Shown one piece after another: positions 1 through 8,770 of a DNA stretch of 64,000 nucleotides. Source of the stretch: Kribbella sp. NBC_01245. Lineage in GTDB: Bacteria > Actinomycetota > Actinomycetes > Propionibacteriales > Kribbellaceae. The notes below the pieces were generated by a model. That model did no database searches and was not told the origin of the DNA. It saw only the letters and a program-made list of their open reading frames with translations. The stretch spans positions 3,534,001 through 3,598,000 of the forward strand of contig NZ_CP108487.1 in assembly GCF_036226525.1 (NCBI RefSeq), written 5' to 3'. Position 1 is the stretch's first letter. Every line of letters starts with the position of its first letter. Both the position numbers and the translations under genes were made by a program.

Positions 1-246
1 GCGCGCGTCCTCGCGCAGCCGGGTCGTCTGCAGGCCGGTGCCACTGGATTCGGTATGGGTGTTCGCATACCTCGGCAGCACCTCGTCGCGGATGAAGTCC
101 TCGATGAAGGTGAGAGCGCGTCCTGACGCTGTGTAGTCGGCGTAGGTAACCCGGCGCGGCCCGTACGGACCAGGCATCACCTGGTCGTCGCCGATCACGG
201 ACGCGCGGATCTGCCTCAGCAGCGGTGTGTCGAGCGGCGTGTCCAC
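1..246 (-). CDS. Class V aminotransferase (partial, N-terminal end only)
   Basis: This is the first 82 codons of a gene reading off the left edge. The translation contains [23 protein letters not shown] and [12 protein letters not shown], the N-terminal signature of the class V PLP-dependent aminotransferase/cysteine-desulfurase-like fold. Family members are PLP enzymes acting on amino acid or selenocysteine/cysteine substrates; the substrate here cannot be read because the PLP-lysine region lies outside the window. The start is taken as GTG at 244-246 because an in-frame TAA lies four codons upstream and no ATG is in frame. It is divergent from the TenA gene, so the 69-bp gap to 316 should carry both promoters. 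Confidence 0.75.
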   Translation of the reverse strand, partial: MDTPLDTPLLRQIRASVIGDDQVMPGPYGPRRVTYADYTASGRALTFIEDFIRDEVLPRYANTHTESSGTGLQTTRLREDAR

Positions 247-315
247 GGCATCAGGTTAGGCGTGACTCGCCTTGACGCCAGCTGTCGCGTGTCTCGGTTC
301 GGTTAAGGTCCGGGC

Positions 316-975
316 ATGACGTTTTCCGCTGAACTCTGGGACCGCGGCGCCGCGAAGGTGTACGACGAGATCGTCCGCCACCCGTTCATCACCGGACTGA
401 CCGACGGCACGCTGAGTCACGACGCGTTCCGTTACTTCATCGTGCAGGACAGTCACTATCTGCGTGCGTACTCCCGCGCCCTCACCCTCGTCGCCGCCCG
501 CGCGACCGATGAGGAGGCGGTCAGCATGTTCGCCCGGCACGCGGCCGAGGCGATTGAGGTCGAGCGCGAGCTTCATACCGGCCTGCTCGCACAGCTCGGG
601 CTGACGCCCGCCGACGTGGACGCGGCTGGTAGTGGTCCGACTACTACGGCGTACATGTCGTATCTGACCGCTGTTTGTGCCACGGGGACGTACGCCGAGG
701 CGGTGGCCGTGGTGTTGCCTTGCTACTGGATTTATCGCGATGTCGGGCGGGAGCTGCTGACGCGGTCGTCGCCGGATCCGGTCTATCGGGAGTGGATCGC
801 GACGTACGGCTCTCCTGAGTTCGACGCGGTGGTCGAGTCGGTGCTGGCGGTTACGGATCGTCTTGAAATGGGGGTTGCCGAGCGGGAGCGGTGTCACCAG
901 CATTTCGCCACTACGTCTCGGTACGAGTGGATGTTCTGGGATGCGGCTTATCACCAGCTCGATTGGCCGGTGTGA
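316..975 (+). CDS. tenA: TenA/thiaminase II family protein
   Basis: The 219-residue product matches the usual length of cytosolic TenA proteins, which hydrolyse aminopyrimidine breakdown products of thiamin (aminopyrimidine aminohydrolase) for salvage. Visible hallmarks are the helix with FIVQDSHYL early in the chain, the active-site cysteine in VLPCYWIY, and the C-terminal YEWMFWDAAY whose Glu is the conserved catalytic acid. The downstream FAD-dependent oxidoreductase starts one base after its stop codon, so the two are cotranscribed; that partner is not a known thiamin enzyme, so a role outside thiamin salvage is possible. No TPP riboswitch is apparent in the short leader. Confidence 0.9.
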   Translation: MTFSAELWDRGAAKVYDEIVRHPFITGLTDGTLSHDAFRYFIVQDSHYLRAYSRALTLVAARATDEEAVSMFARHAAEAIEVERELHTGLLAQLGLTPADVDAAGSGPTTTAYMSYLTAVCATGTYAEAVAVVLPCYWIYRDVGRELLTRSSPDPVYREWIATYGSPEFDAVVESVLAVTDRLEMGVAERERCHQHFATTSRYEWMFWDAAYHQLDWPV

Positions 976-976
976 C

Positions 977-2548
977 ATGGCTGATTCTGTTGTTTCTAAG
1001 GGCTTTTACGACGTCATCATCGTTGGCGGTGGGCACAACGGCCTGGTCGCCGCGGCGTATCTGGCCGGCGCGGGGCTGAGCACGCTGGTGCTCGAACAGC
1101 AGGACCACACCGGTGGTGCCGCGGTCAGCGAGCGCGTCTTCCCCGGCGTCGACGCGCGCCTGTCCCGCTACTCGTACCTGGTCAGCCTGCTGCCCGACAA
1201 GATCGTGGCAGACCTCGGCCTGTCCCTCGATCTGCGCTCGCGCCCGGTCGCGTCGTACACGCCGATCCATCGCTCCGGCCGCGACCTCGGTCTGCTGGTC
1301 GAGCGCCCGGAGGCGGCGGGCACGCGTTCGTCGTTCGCCGCGCTGACCGGGAGCGATCGCGAGTACGACGCGTGGGTGCGCTTCTACGACGAGGTGGCGT
1401 CGCTCGCCGCGGTCGTCGCGCCGACCTTGCTCGAACCGTTGCTCCCGGCAAGCTCTTTGCGTTCCCGAGTCGATCCGGCACTCTGGTCCGCCTTGGTGGA
1501 AAGGCCTTTCGGAGAGGTCGTCGAGTCGCGCTTCAGTGATGACACCGTACGAGGCGTGGTCGCGACGGACGCCGTGATCGGGACTTTCGCCCGCTTGCAC
1601 GACGAGTCGCTGATCCAGAACCGGTGCTTCCTCTACCACCTGATCGGCAACGGCACCGGCGAATGGCGCGTGCCCGTTGGCGGCATGGGCGCGGTGACCG
1701 ATGCCCTGGCGAACGCCGCTCGCCAGGCCGGCGCCGTACTCGTGACAAACGCCGAAGTCCTCTCGATCGATGCCGATGGCAACAATGGCGCGGTGCGCTG
1801 GCTCGGCGGCGACGGCGAACGCTCGGCCGACTGCTCGTACGTCCTGGCCAACGTCGCCCCGGCCACCCTTGCCCGCCTGCGCGGTGAGTCTGTCGCTGAC
1901 CGGCCCGAAGGCTCGCAACTCAAGATCAACCTCTTGCTGAACCGGCTGCCGCGCCTGCGCTCGGGGGATGACCCGGCGCGCGCGTTCGCGGGGACGTTCC
2001 ACATCAACGAGGACTACTCCCAGCTCCAGACGGCGTACGACGAGGCCGCCGCGGGCGTACTCCCCGCCGTACCGCCCGCTGAGGTCTATTGCCATTCCCT
2101 GACCGACCCGTCGATCCTCTCGCCGTCACTGGTCGCGTCCGGTCATCACACGCTCACCGTCTTCGGCGTCCATTTCCCGGCCCGCCTCTTTGCCTCCGAC
2201 AACGAATCAACCCGCGCGGAGGCCGTACGACGCGTGCTGGCCGGCCTCGAGTCGTACCTCGACGAGCCCCTCGAACCGTGCATCGCCCGCGACGCCAACG
2301 GCAACCCCTGCCTCGAGGCCAAAACCCCGCTCGACATCGAAGCCGCCGTCGGTATGCCCGGCGGCCACATCTTCCACGGCAACCTCCAATGGCCCTGGCT
2401 CGACGACAACGCTGAGGCGGGCCCTTGGGGTGTCGAAACCGACACGGCCAACCTCCTCATCTGCGGCTCGGGAGCCCGCCGAGGCGGCGCGGTAAGCGGC
2501 ATCCCCGGCCACAACGCCGCCCAGGCCATCCTGACCCGCCGACCCTGA
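977..2548 (+). CDS. FAD-dependent phytoene desaturase-like oxidoreductase
   Basis: The 523-residue protein opens with a dinucleotide-binding motif VIIVGGGHNGLVAAAYLA followed by TGGAA, typical of the phytoene desaturase/carotenoid isomerase-like (NAD(P)/FAD, PYROXD2-like) amino-oxidase family. The C-terminal ICGSGARRGGAVSGIPGHNA closes the FAD site. The start is placed at the ATG directly after the TenA stop; an upstream in-frame ATG at 863 would only add residues encoded inside tenA in another frame. Members of this clade are poorly characterised and are not necessarily carotenoid enzymes; no other carotenoid genes are nearby. It is the second gene of the tenA operon. Confidence 0.85.
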   Translation: MADSVVSKGFYDVIIVGGGHNGLVAAAYLAGAGLSTLVLEQQDHTGGAAVSERVFPGVDARLSRYSYLVSLLPDKIVADLGLSLDLRSRPVASYTPIHRSGRDLGLLVERPEAAGTRSSFAALTGSDREYDAWVRFYDEVASLAAVVAPTLLEPLLPASSLRSRVDPALWSALVERPFGEVVESRFSDDTVRGVVATDAVIGTFARLHDESLIQNRCFLYHLIGNGTGEWRVPVGGMGAVTDALANAARQAGAVLVTNAEVLSIDADGNNGAVRWLGGDGERSADCSYVLANVAPATLARLRGESVADRPEGSQLKINLLLNRLPRLRSGDDPARAFAGTFHINEDYSQLQTAYDEAAAGVLPAVPPAEVYCHSLTDPSILSPSLVASGHHTLTVFGVHFPARLFASDNESTRAEAVRRVLAGLESYLDEPLEPCIARDANGNPCLEAKTPLDIEAAVGMPGGHIFHGNLQWPWLDDNAEAGPWGVETDTANLLICGSGARRGGAVSGIPGHNAAQAILTRRP

Positions 2549-2556
2549 CCGAACCC

Positions 2557-2588
2557 CTCCGGGCACCTCCAGATCGGGGTGCCCGGAG
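2557..2588 (+). terminator. Rho-independent-type hairpin after the tenA operon
   Basis: A perfect 11-bp stem, CTCCGGGCACC paired with GGTGCCCGGAG around a 10-base loop, begins 8 bp after the oxidoreductase stop. There is no clear T-run, as is common in high-GC actinomycetes. Confidence 0.7.
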
Positions 2589-2709
2589 CTCCCTCAGGTC
2601 CTGATCCGGCTCCCAAAGAACCGATTTCGTACTTGCGGCAGACCCCTGCTACGATCTTCCACGTTCGCCAGAAACACCGGTTGAACACCAGCAACACAAC
2701 GAAATACAC

Positions 2710-2782
<73 letters not shown>

Positions 2783-3047
2783 CATCAGCCCAGGTCACGT
2801 GAGTGTCCTGGGCCTCTTCATGTCCCCAGCGCACCCTTTACGCACCCCTATGGCGGGCGTTCCGTTTCAGCTGATCCGACTGCGCCGTCCTCGACGACCG
2901 GTGGCCAGCGCTGGACCTGCTCTGGGGATCTTCATCTGACCGTAACGGTGTGTCACGTCACGTCGATTGTCACTGTTATCTCGATCCCCGCCTCGCCGAC
3001 AGACCAGCCGTTGAGCAGCCAACCATCAAACAGGTTGGAGGCTTGAG

Positions 3048-4478
3048 ATGCCGAGGCCACCTCTTCCGATCGGCACTTGGGGCAGCGTCCGCACCCAGGT
3101 CGTCAAAACAGATGACAACGGGAAGGCGCTCAGCCACAGGGCACAAGCGAAGTTCCGCGACCACGACGGTCGGGTGCGCCTGGTCTCCGCCTTCGGCAGA
3201 ACCAAGACCGCGGCCACGAACAGCCTGTTGACCAAGCTCAAGGACCGAGCCAAGACCGGCCATTCGGGCGAACTGACCGCGCTGCATAAGGTCGACCATC
3301 TTCTCGAACTGTGGGTGGAGAAGTTCGAGGAGCAGGTCGCCGACGGTCAACGCTCCCCCACCTCTCTCGACACTTACCGACGCGCCATCAAGAACCACGT
3401 GCGACCCGCTGTCGGCGAGTTGCGCATCGGGGAGACCACCACCCCGCGCCTCGACAAAGTGATCGCCGCGATCAAGAAGAAGGCTGGCCCCCCGACCGCC
3501 CGAACCTCCCGAGCGGTCATCTCCGGCATGATGCAACTGGCCGTCCGCTACGGCGCGATCTCGGTGAATCCGGTCCGCGAAGTCGACCGCATCGAACACC
3601 CAACCAAGAAACTCCCCCGAGCCCTGCGCACGGACGAGGTCAAGCTCCTCCGCAAGCAGCTCAAATCCGACAAAGCCGCGGTCCGAGCAGATCTCCCCGA
3701 CCTGGTCACCTTCATGCTCGGCACCGGCGTACGCATCGGCGAAGCCCTCGCCGTCCACTGGTCCCAGGTCGACCTCGATGCGGGCACCGTCGACGTCACC
3801 CACACCGTCGTCCGCGTGAAGGGCGAAGGTCTCCTCCGTAAACCACCCAAGTCGGCTGCCGGAGACCGCCAACTCGGCCTCCCCAACTGGCTGGTTGCCA
3901 CTCTCCGCACCAGATCCGCCGCTGGCATCCGCCTCGACGGCCCGATCTTCACCGATGCCATTGGCGGTTACCGCGACCCCGCCAACGTCCGCCGCTCCCT
4001 GCGAGCAGCGCTCTCCCCCGTTGGCAGCACCACCCGCCGCGACCTTGGCCTAGCCCTTCGTGCCGCACGCCGCGAAGCCGGCCTAACCCGCGACCAAGCC
4101 GCCAAGAAGCTTGAGTGGCCGAAGACCAAGATTCAACTCATCGAAACAGGCCGCACCAAGGTGGACCGGGCTATCGCCACAACCCTCGTTCAGATCTACA
4201 CAGTCACCACTGATGCAGCCGAGGCGCTCCTTACTCAGGTCGACCAAGCCGCCGAGCCCGTCCCCGCAGATAGTCTCGCCTGGATCACCTCCCACGCCTT
4301 CCGCAAAGCCGTAGCCACCGCCCTCGACAACAGCGGTCAGACAGCCCGTGGAGCCGCAGACCAACTGGGCCACTCCCGCGTCTCCATGACCCAAGACAGG
4401 TACTTCGACCGCCAAGCACCTAACCCCGCCGCAACCGAGGCCATCCAGCAAGCCTTTGAAGACCCGGATTCCCCCTAA
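3048..4478 (+). CDS. Tyrosine recombinase/integrase with an internal XRE-type HTH domain
   Basis: The 476-residue protein is a site-specific tyrosine recombinase. An N-terminal SAM-like core-binding region spans about residues 80-170; the catalytic domain shows Arg I in GTGVRIGEAL (R229), a KPPKSAAGDR lysine region (about 265-270), HAFR (H416, R419), LGHSRV (H442) and the nucleophile in DRYFDR (Y452). Between Arg I and the HxxR box sits an extra block of about 70 residues (331-400) that reads as an XRE/cro helix-turn-helix (LRAARREAGLTRDQAAKKL, then KIQLIETGRT), most like the HTH of Streptomyces XRE regulators. The ATG has a GGAGG six bases upstream. It lies next to tRNA-Lys, the usual integration target, but no xis gene or second att copy is visible. 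Confidence 0.9.
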   Translation: MPRPPLPIGTWGSVRTQVVKTDDNGKALSHRAQAKFRDHDGRVRLVSAFGRTKTAATNSLLTKLKDRAKTGHSGELTALHKVDHLLELWVEKFEEQVADGQRSPTSLDTYRRAIKNHVRPAVGELRIGETTTPRLDKVIAAIKKKAGPPTARTSRAVISGMMQLAVRYGAISVNPVREVDRIEHPTKKLPRALRTDEVKLLRKQLKSDKAAVRADLPDLVTFMLGTGVRIGEALAVHWSQVDLDAGTVDVTHTVVRVKGEGLLRKPPKSAAGDRQLGLPNWLVATLRTRSAAGIRLDGPIFTDAIGGYRDPANVRRSLRAALSPVGSTTRRDLGLALRAARREAGLTRDQAAKKLEWPKTKIQLIETGRTKVDRAIATTLVQIYTVTTDAAEALLTQVDQAAEPVPADSLAWITSHAFRKAVATALDNSGQTARGAADQLGHSRVSMTQDRYFDRQAPNPAATEAIQQAFEDPDSP

Positions 4479-4699
4479 CCGCCATCCTGCGTGCCGCCGC
4501 CCATGCTGCGGCGGCCGCGCCTCTACGTCGCCACGGCCTAGCCGTCGCTCTCAAGTCGGGCTAGCAGCATTCGCGCCGACAGCATGCTTCGAAGGCCTAC
4601 ATGGCGCGCCGATCGCTTCGCTCGCTGAACCCTTGCCAGGTGTGTCATGGTTTCGACCGCTCGGCCTGCCCGACGGCCTGTCGATAGGCTTCTGACCTG
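4479..4699. other. Non-coding stretch after the integrase
   Basis: No convincing reading frame, RNA or repeat. It contains a G/C-rich imperfect inverted patch (GCCGCCGCCCATGCTGCGGC, about 4494-4513) just after the integrase stop that could act as a terminator; otherwise nothing is recognised. Confidence 0.3.
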
Positions 4700-4834
4700 C
4701 TATCCCAGCTCTGAAGAGAACTCGCCGAGGACGCGGCGGGCGACGACTGGTTGCTGGATTCGCTGGGTGCCTTCGAAGATGTCAAGGATCTTGGAGAGGC
4801 TCACGCGATCAAACGCGACAACAAGCTCATCCAC
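4700..4834 (-). pseudogene. C-terminal fragment of an acyl-CoA dehydrogenase
   Basis: On the minus strand 44 codons end at TAG 4702-4700 and contain SKILDIFEGTQRIQQPVVAR followed by RVLGEF, the well-conserved C-terminal tail of acyl-CoA dehydrogenases (FAD- and acyl-CoA-binding helical domain). No upstream ACAD sequence is present, and the residues that normally separate DRVSL from KILDI are missing, so this is a decayed relic rather than a gene. Confidence 0.6.
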
Positions 4835-5228
4835 GACCTGACCTGCGGTTCACCCTCCAACAGTTGCCACCTCTGATCACCGCTTGCCGACGCCCGACGG
4901 AGCAGGGACGGAGCAGGGACGGAGCAGGGACAGGCAGCGGTCAGGAGCCAACGAGAGGACTCGACCCCTAACTACCGCGTTACCGGCCAAGTCCTTCAAT
5001 CAGTTCTCAGCATTCCTCAAAATCGCTTCTGACCTCGCGATATGCCACGACAGGCATGCTGATGTGCCGTCACTTGCCGTGACCTGCCGCCCATTGAGGT
5101 GAGTAAAAAAGGTGAGTGCCGGGGAGTAAGTAGCACTCCTAGACCCGTCTTGGCCCCGAGAGGTATCAGCCACCATGCCAGCATCGCGTGCGCGCCAAGG
5201 TGGACAAACCCGAGCCCATACGTGGTGT
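4835..5228. other. Non-coding stretch with a short tandem repeat
   Basis: Apart from the three-unit 11-bp repeat listed separately, no gene, RNA or hairpin is recognised here. Confidence 0.3.
4896..4928. repeat. Three tandem 11-bp units (GACGGAGCAGG)
   Basis: GACGGAGCAGG occurs three times head to tail without mismatch, followed by a degenerate GACAGGCAGCGG. It lies in non-coding, decayed sequence. Confidence 0.9.
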
Positions 5229-6056
5229 CTAAAGGAATGTTGAGCGATCTCCGAAGATGCGTTGCCGGTTTGCCGCCATGTTGTCGACATCTGCCGGGCG
5301 GCACCGAAGTGCGACCAGCGGCTGTTTCGCGGTGGGATGAACGACCTCTAGCCACTCAACCCCACCGTGTTCCTCGAAGCAGTACAGCATCGCACTGAAA
5401 CGCCTGAGATTGAATCCGACGAAGTAGGGGGTCGTCGCGCCATCAACGATGTCGACCCCCTGAAGATGGCCCGTGTGAAGGTCGATCCCCCGTTCATGCA
5501 AATGGCTCAGTGACGCTTCTGCTGCGCGTCGTAAATTGCTAGCCGATGTCCATCGACGATCAAGATGAGGTCCAACGACGCGCTCGCCGATGATCTGCCC
5601 GATGGGAAGGTCTAACCGGTCGACCAAGAGGATTCGCGCTTCGATGAGTTGGATCAACTCCTGGAGCACGTATCGCGGAAGCCAATGCTCAAGCCCTTCA
5701 AAGGCGGGCAGCATCGCGTCACGTGCGGCGCGACCAGCGCTGGGATCCGGCGTGATCCCGTCGATGCGCTCGAAGGCTGTCTCAAGGGTTTCACCTCGTC
5801 GCCGGACGATAGTCATTGGCACATCGTCGTGCCCGGTATGCCGCTCGAAGAGAATTTCGATAGAGCGCGTTCGCCCGCGTAGCGCCATCCGGAGCGCAGC
5901 GTATGGATCGCGACCGCAGGACATGCTGGAGATGAAATGCGACCGCCACTCCTTATCATGACGATCGATGTCAATGGCCACATCGACATCGCTGGGCTCG
6001 AAGCTGCCTCGAGCATACGAACCGAAGACCTGTCCTGCATCTCTGCTTGACTGCAG
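5229..6056 (-). CDS. Nucleotidyltransferase-like protein, start codon uncertain
   Basis: The conventional GTG start (5981) gives 250 residues of unrecognised protein beginning VAIDIDRHDKEW. Reading the same frame further upstream adds GQVFGSYARGSFEPSDVDVA, which matches the GSxARGxxxxxSDxDL active-site motif of minimal nucleotidyltransferases (Gly-Ser of the loop, two metal-binding Asp). The open frame has no ATG, GTG or TTG upstream of that motif; the only candidate is CTG at 6056-6054, used here. Either a CTG start, or a frameshift that removed the true N-terminus, would explain this: the adjacent frame reads ELAAVKQR just upstream. The C-terminal 170 residues are helical with no motif I know. 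It could be an antitoxin-like or tRNA-modifying NTase, but that is a guess. Confidence 0.5.
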   Translation of the reverse strand: MQSSRDAGQVFGSYARGSFEPSDVDVAIDIDRHDKEWRSHFISSMSCGRDPYAALRMALRGRTRSIEILFERHTGHDDVPMTIVRRRGETLETAFERIDGITPDPSAGRAARDAMLPAFEGLEHWLPRYVLQELIQLIEARILLVDRLDLPIGQIIGERVVGPHLDRRWTSASNLRRAAEASLSHLHERGIDLHTGHLQGVDIVDGATTPYFVGFNLRRFSAMLYCFEEHGGVEWLEVVHPTAKQPLVALRCRPADVDNMAANRQRIFGDRSTFL

Positions 6057-6188
6057 CGAGTTCTGTAGGCAGGGAAACGCCGCCGGATGCGTAGTCTGGG
6101 TAGAGTCGTGCTGTCAACGGCAGCTGAAAATGAACCCCTTTGCGGCGGCCGCCTGGGGGTCAGTTTCCACGCGCCGGCGACACGTGCA

Positions 6189-6602
6189 ATGAGCGATTCC
6201 GCTGGTACACACCCGCAGGGCTCGGAAGGCGCGGTTCATGCTCAGCTCGTCGCCCTCGCCGAAGAGTGGGCGACCGCGATAGTCTCCAACAACGCTGCGC
6301 GGATCGCCAGTTTCATGGACGACGAGTGGGTGATCGTCTCCGAGTCAGGTGTCTCGTCCAAGGAGCAGTTCCTCTCGGTCGTCGAGTCTGGAGAGCTGAC
6401 CCACTCGGCCATGCAACGCGTCAGCGAGCCCAGGATTCGAGCTTACGGCGATACGGCGGTCTATACGGCACGGGTGACGAATACGGCCCACCACCTGGGC
6501 CGGCAATTCGACGCCGACGAATGGACGACCGATGTATTCGTGCAGCGGAATGGCCGCTGGCTATGCGTGCTCAGCCACATCGCGACAGCAGCCCCGGCCT
6601 GA
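6189..6602 (+). CDS. SnoaL/NTF2-like domain protein
   Basis: The 137-residue protein has the order expected of a DUF4440/SnoaL-like NTF2 fold: an N-terminal helix (VALAEEWATAIVSNNAARIA) followed by DDEWVIVSESG, KEQFLSVVESGEL and a C-terminal strand set WTTDVFVQRNGRWLCVLSH. Such proteins are small cytosolic alpha+beta barrels, some ketosteroid-isomerase-like enzymes and many of unknown role. The start at 6189 is preferred over 6087 because the domain begins shortly after it. It stands alone between decayed genes. Confidence 0.75.
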   Translation: MSDSAGTHPQGSEGAVHAQLVALAEEWATAIVSNNAARIASFMDDEWVIVSESGVSSKEQFLSVVESGELTHSAMQRVSEPRIRAYGDTAVYTARVTNTAHHLGRQFDADEWTTDVFVQRNGRWLCVLSHIATAAPA

Positions 6603-6949
6603 GCAACCGCTAGCCCTCAATGTCTCGGTCCACACCCCCGCTGACGGAGTGGCTCGGCGGGGTCCTGCGCGGTAACTGCACTCAGGCAGAAATGCAGGAC
6701 ACATGTACGTTCTGAACCAGACTCACTGGCCAACCTTCTCCGGCGGCGCAGCTGACGAGGTCCTTCAGCGGTTCTGTGGCCCGCCCTCTCTTCACCCTTG
6801 GCCCAGCACTCGGCGGCCGAGGAATCGAGGGACAAGACGAGTGACGCTGCCTCCTTCAGGTGTCGCCCTCCGGGTCCGCGGAAAGGGCCTCTTGCTTGGT
6901 ATGGAGATCGATGCCGGGGCGGGTGAGGTGCAGATCGAGGGATAGGTCG
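6603..6949. other. Gap without a recognisable gene
   Basis: Reading frames on both strands are short and give no family I know. The last part leads into the SRAP fragment, so this is probably decayed coding sequence. Confidence 0.3.
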
Positions 6950-7165
6950 GCCAGCGTCGGCCGGATCCACGACCGGATGCCGGTGGCGATCACCCCGGAG
7001 CATTGGGGCGAGTGGCTCGACCCGCGCAACCACGACATCGACCAGCTCCGCTCGCTGATGGCTCCGCCGCTCGACGGCAGCCTCGACATCTACGCGGTGT
7101 CGAAGCTAGTGAGCAGCGTCAGGAACAACGGCCCCGAACTACTGGAGCCGCTTCCCGCTAGCTGA
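6950..7165 (+). pseudogene. C-terminal fragment of an SOS response-associated peptidase (SRAP/YedK)
   Basis: The frame reads VGRIHDRMPVAITPEHWGEW, then LDIYAVSKLVSSVRNNGPEL, matching the C-terminal part of SRAP-domain proteins (HMCES/YedK), which cross-link to abasic sites in single-stranded DNA through an N-terminal Cys2. The conserved His of IHDRMP is kept, but the MCGR start, the Asn and the catalytic Glu region are absent upstream. It is therefore an N-terminally deleted relic ending at TGA 7163-7165. Confidence 0.7.
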
Positions 7166-7367
7166 CAGCCACCCGTCCGGGTCCTTGCTGCTGGCAAGCT
7201 ATTCATCGTGTCCAGTCCCATCAGGTACGGTGCCGGATCCTGAGAAACTACGAGCTGAAGCCTCTGAAGGGCGACTGGGTACTTGGAGTACGTCGCCCAA
7301 GGTTGAGGCGACTGTATGAACTGCTCGGCCGGCAAGGCGCGTAGTTTGCGTTCGTTAGAGTGCGGGC

Positions 7368-7673
7368 GTGAGCGCGCGAGTAGTAGCCGACGAAAATGGC
7401 ATCTGGACAACGGAATCCGGGGTCACCCACGGGTTCTCCTGGCCGGAGATCGCGGGCGCGGGCGTGTATGTGTTGGAAGTTCCACCAAACGATGAGCGCG
7501 TGCTGACCGTCGAGATCGATCACGTCTCCGGCGAGTTCCTGACGATCACCGGTGATTTCGATGGCTTCGCGGAAGCGATTGCCGCAGTCGCTGCTCGCAT
7601 GGGCTGCGTGACGCCCAACCTGGCGGCGCTGACTCCGGCTGACGATGTCGTTCAGATTCGGCCTGCTGGCTGA
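7368..7673 (+). CDS. Small conserved-looking protein of unknown function
   Basis: The GTG-initiated 101-residue protein has regular coding character: VVADENGIWTTESGVTHGF, SWPEIAGAGVYVLEV, LTVEIDHVSGEFLTITGDF and a C-terminal helix GFAEAIAAVAARMG. The pattern of two short beta-hairpins followed by an amphipathic helix resembles small uncharacterised actinobacterial and cyanobacterial proteins that read W-x-E-I and EIDH-x-SGEF, but I cannot assign a function. No partner gene is adjacent. Confidence 0.6.
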   Translation: MSARVVADENGIWTTESGVTHGFSWPEIAGAGVYVLEVPPNDERVLTVEIDHVSGEFLTITGDFDGFAEAIAAVAARMGCVTPNLAALTPADDVVQIRPAG

Positions 7674-7858
7674 TGGCGCCGATGTCGCGCGGGTAGCCGG
7701 TGCACGGGGTGATGGTGCCAAAATGCTGGTAGTGGTCGCGGTATGTCTCCGTGAACTTGAGGACGCACGGTCCTGCCCTCGCGCCTGCTCGTGTACCGGA
7801 GACCCCGGGGCGGCTGTAACGGTGGATGGGGCTCGGCTGGAGACGAGTCGGGTGGGAA

Positions 7859-8048
7859 GACGCGGTCACGGCTCGCATCGCGGCCGATACCGAAGCAGCA
7901 AGAGGCGCTCGGTGCGTATCGAGCCGTCCTCGCTGACAGCCCCCAGGCCGTACGGGCAGCCGCCTGGGCCGAGGTTGCAGAGGCGCTCAAATCGTTCGAA
8001 CCCCGGAGGGATTCGTCGCCCCAGCCGAGGTACTGCTTGCCGCAGGCA
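7859..8048 (+). pseudogene. C-terminal fragment of a SAM-dependent methyltransferase, two frameshifts
   Basis: Three short segments in different frames join into the tail of a class I methyltransferase: ARIAADTE, then ALGAYRAVLADSPQAVRAAA and WAEVAEALKSFE, then PEGFVAPAEVLLAAGTK. That order and spacing is the usual C-terminal end of small actinobacterial methyltransferases (last strand of the Rossmann-like fold). Two single-base shifts, near 7890 and 7998, break the frame and no N-terminal SAM motif is found upstream. Confidence 0.6.
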
Positions 8049-8110
8049 CCAAGCCGGTGTTAGACCGGCTCAGCGAACGAACCATCGCGGACGACGCTTC
8101 GAATCCCTGC

Positions 8111-8770
8111 TCACCTCGTGTCGACCAGTCCGCACTCGTACGCGGCGATTACGAGGCCGACTCGACTCTGGGTGCCAAACCTCTCCAGCAGTCGGCTGAC
8201 GTAGGACTTCACGGTGGCCGCGCCGACGCACAGGTCGGCGGCGATGGCCTTGTTGGACAACCCGCGACGGACGCCATCGAGCACGTCGCGCTCGCGATCG
8301 GTCAGGGCGGGCGCGGCCCGTCGCTGGTGGCTGGTCCGTCGCGTCAGGTAGTCATCGAGCAAGGTGCGGGTCACCGAGGGCGACATCACGGCATCGCCCT
8401 GGGCGACGAGTCGCACGCACCGAACGAGCTCGTCGGGCTCGGCATCCTTGAGGAGGAACCCGTCAGCGCCCGCGCGGATAGCGCCGAAGACGTACTCGTC
8501 GAGCCCGAACGTCGTGAGCACGACAAGGCGGGTGCCCGCGCACGCCGGGTCGGCGCGGATCCGGGCGACGGCATCGATCCCGTTGAGGACCGGCATCCGG
8601 ATGTCGACGAGCGCGACGTCCGGGCGCACCGCCCGGACCAGCCGGACCCCCTCCTCGCCGTTGCCTGCCTGGCCGACGACGGTGATGTGGTCGGTGCCGT
8701 CAAGGAGAGAGGCGAGCCCCGCCCTGACCAGGTCCTGATCGTCGATCACGACGACAGAGATCGCGGTCAT
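8111..8770 (-). CDS. NarL/LuxR-family response regulator
   Basis: The 219-residue protein has a receiver domain (about residues 4-120: acidic pair in VIDDQD, phospho-acceptor in ALVDIRMPVLNG, Thr in VLTTFG, Lys in FLLKDAEPDE) and a C-terminal LuxR HTH (about 150-215, LTDRERDVLDGVRRGLSNKA and VKSYVSRLLERFGTQSR). It is a DNA-binding output regulator of a two-component pair. Its ATG overlaps the kinase stop by four bases (ATGA), so translation is coupled to a kinase gene that is interrupted by a stop codon; the regulator itself looks intact. Confidence 0.93.
   Translation of the reverse strand: MTAISVVVIDDQDLVRAGLASLLDGTDHITVVGQAGNGEEGVRLVRAVRPDVALVDIRMPVLNGIDAVARIRADPACAGTRLVVLTTFGLDEYVFGAIRAGADGFLLKDAEPDELVRCVRLVAQGDAVMSPSVTRTLLDDYLTRRTSHQRRAAPALTDRERDVLDGVRRGLSNKAIAADLCVGAATVKSYVSRLLERFGTQSRVGLVIAAYECGLVDTR

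Noticed and set aside
863..976. Upstream ATG extension of the FAD oxidoreductase
   Set aside because: The extra residues lie within tenA in another frame, and the dinucleotide-binding motif is correctly spaced from the 977 start.
4896..4928. CRISPR array
   Set aside because: The units are 11 bp and contiguous, with no spacers or cas genes.
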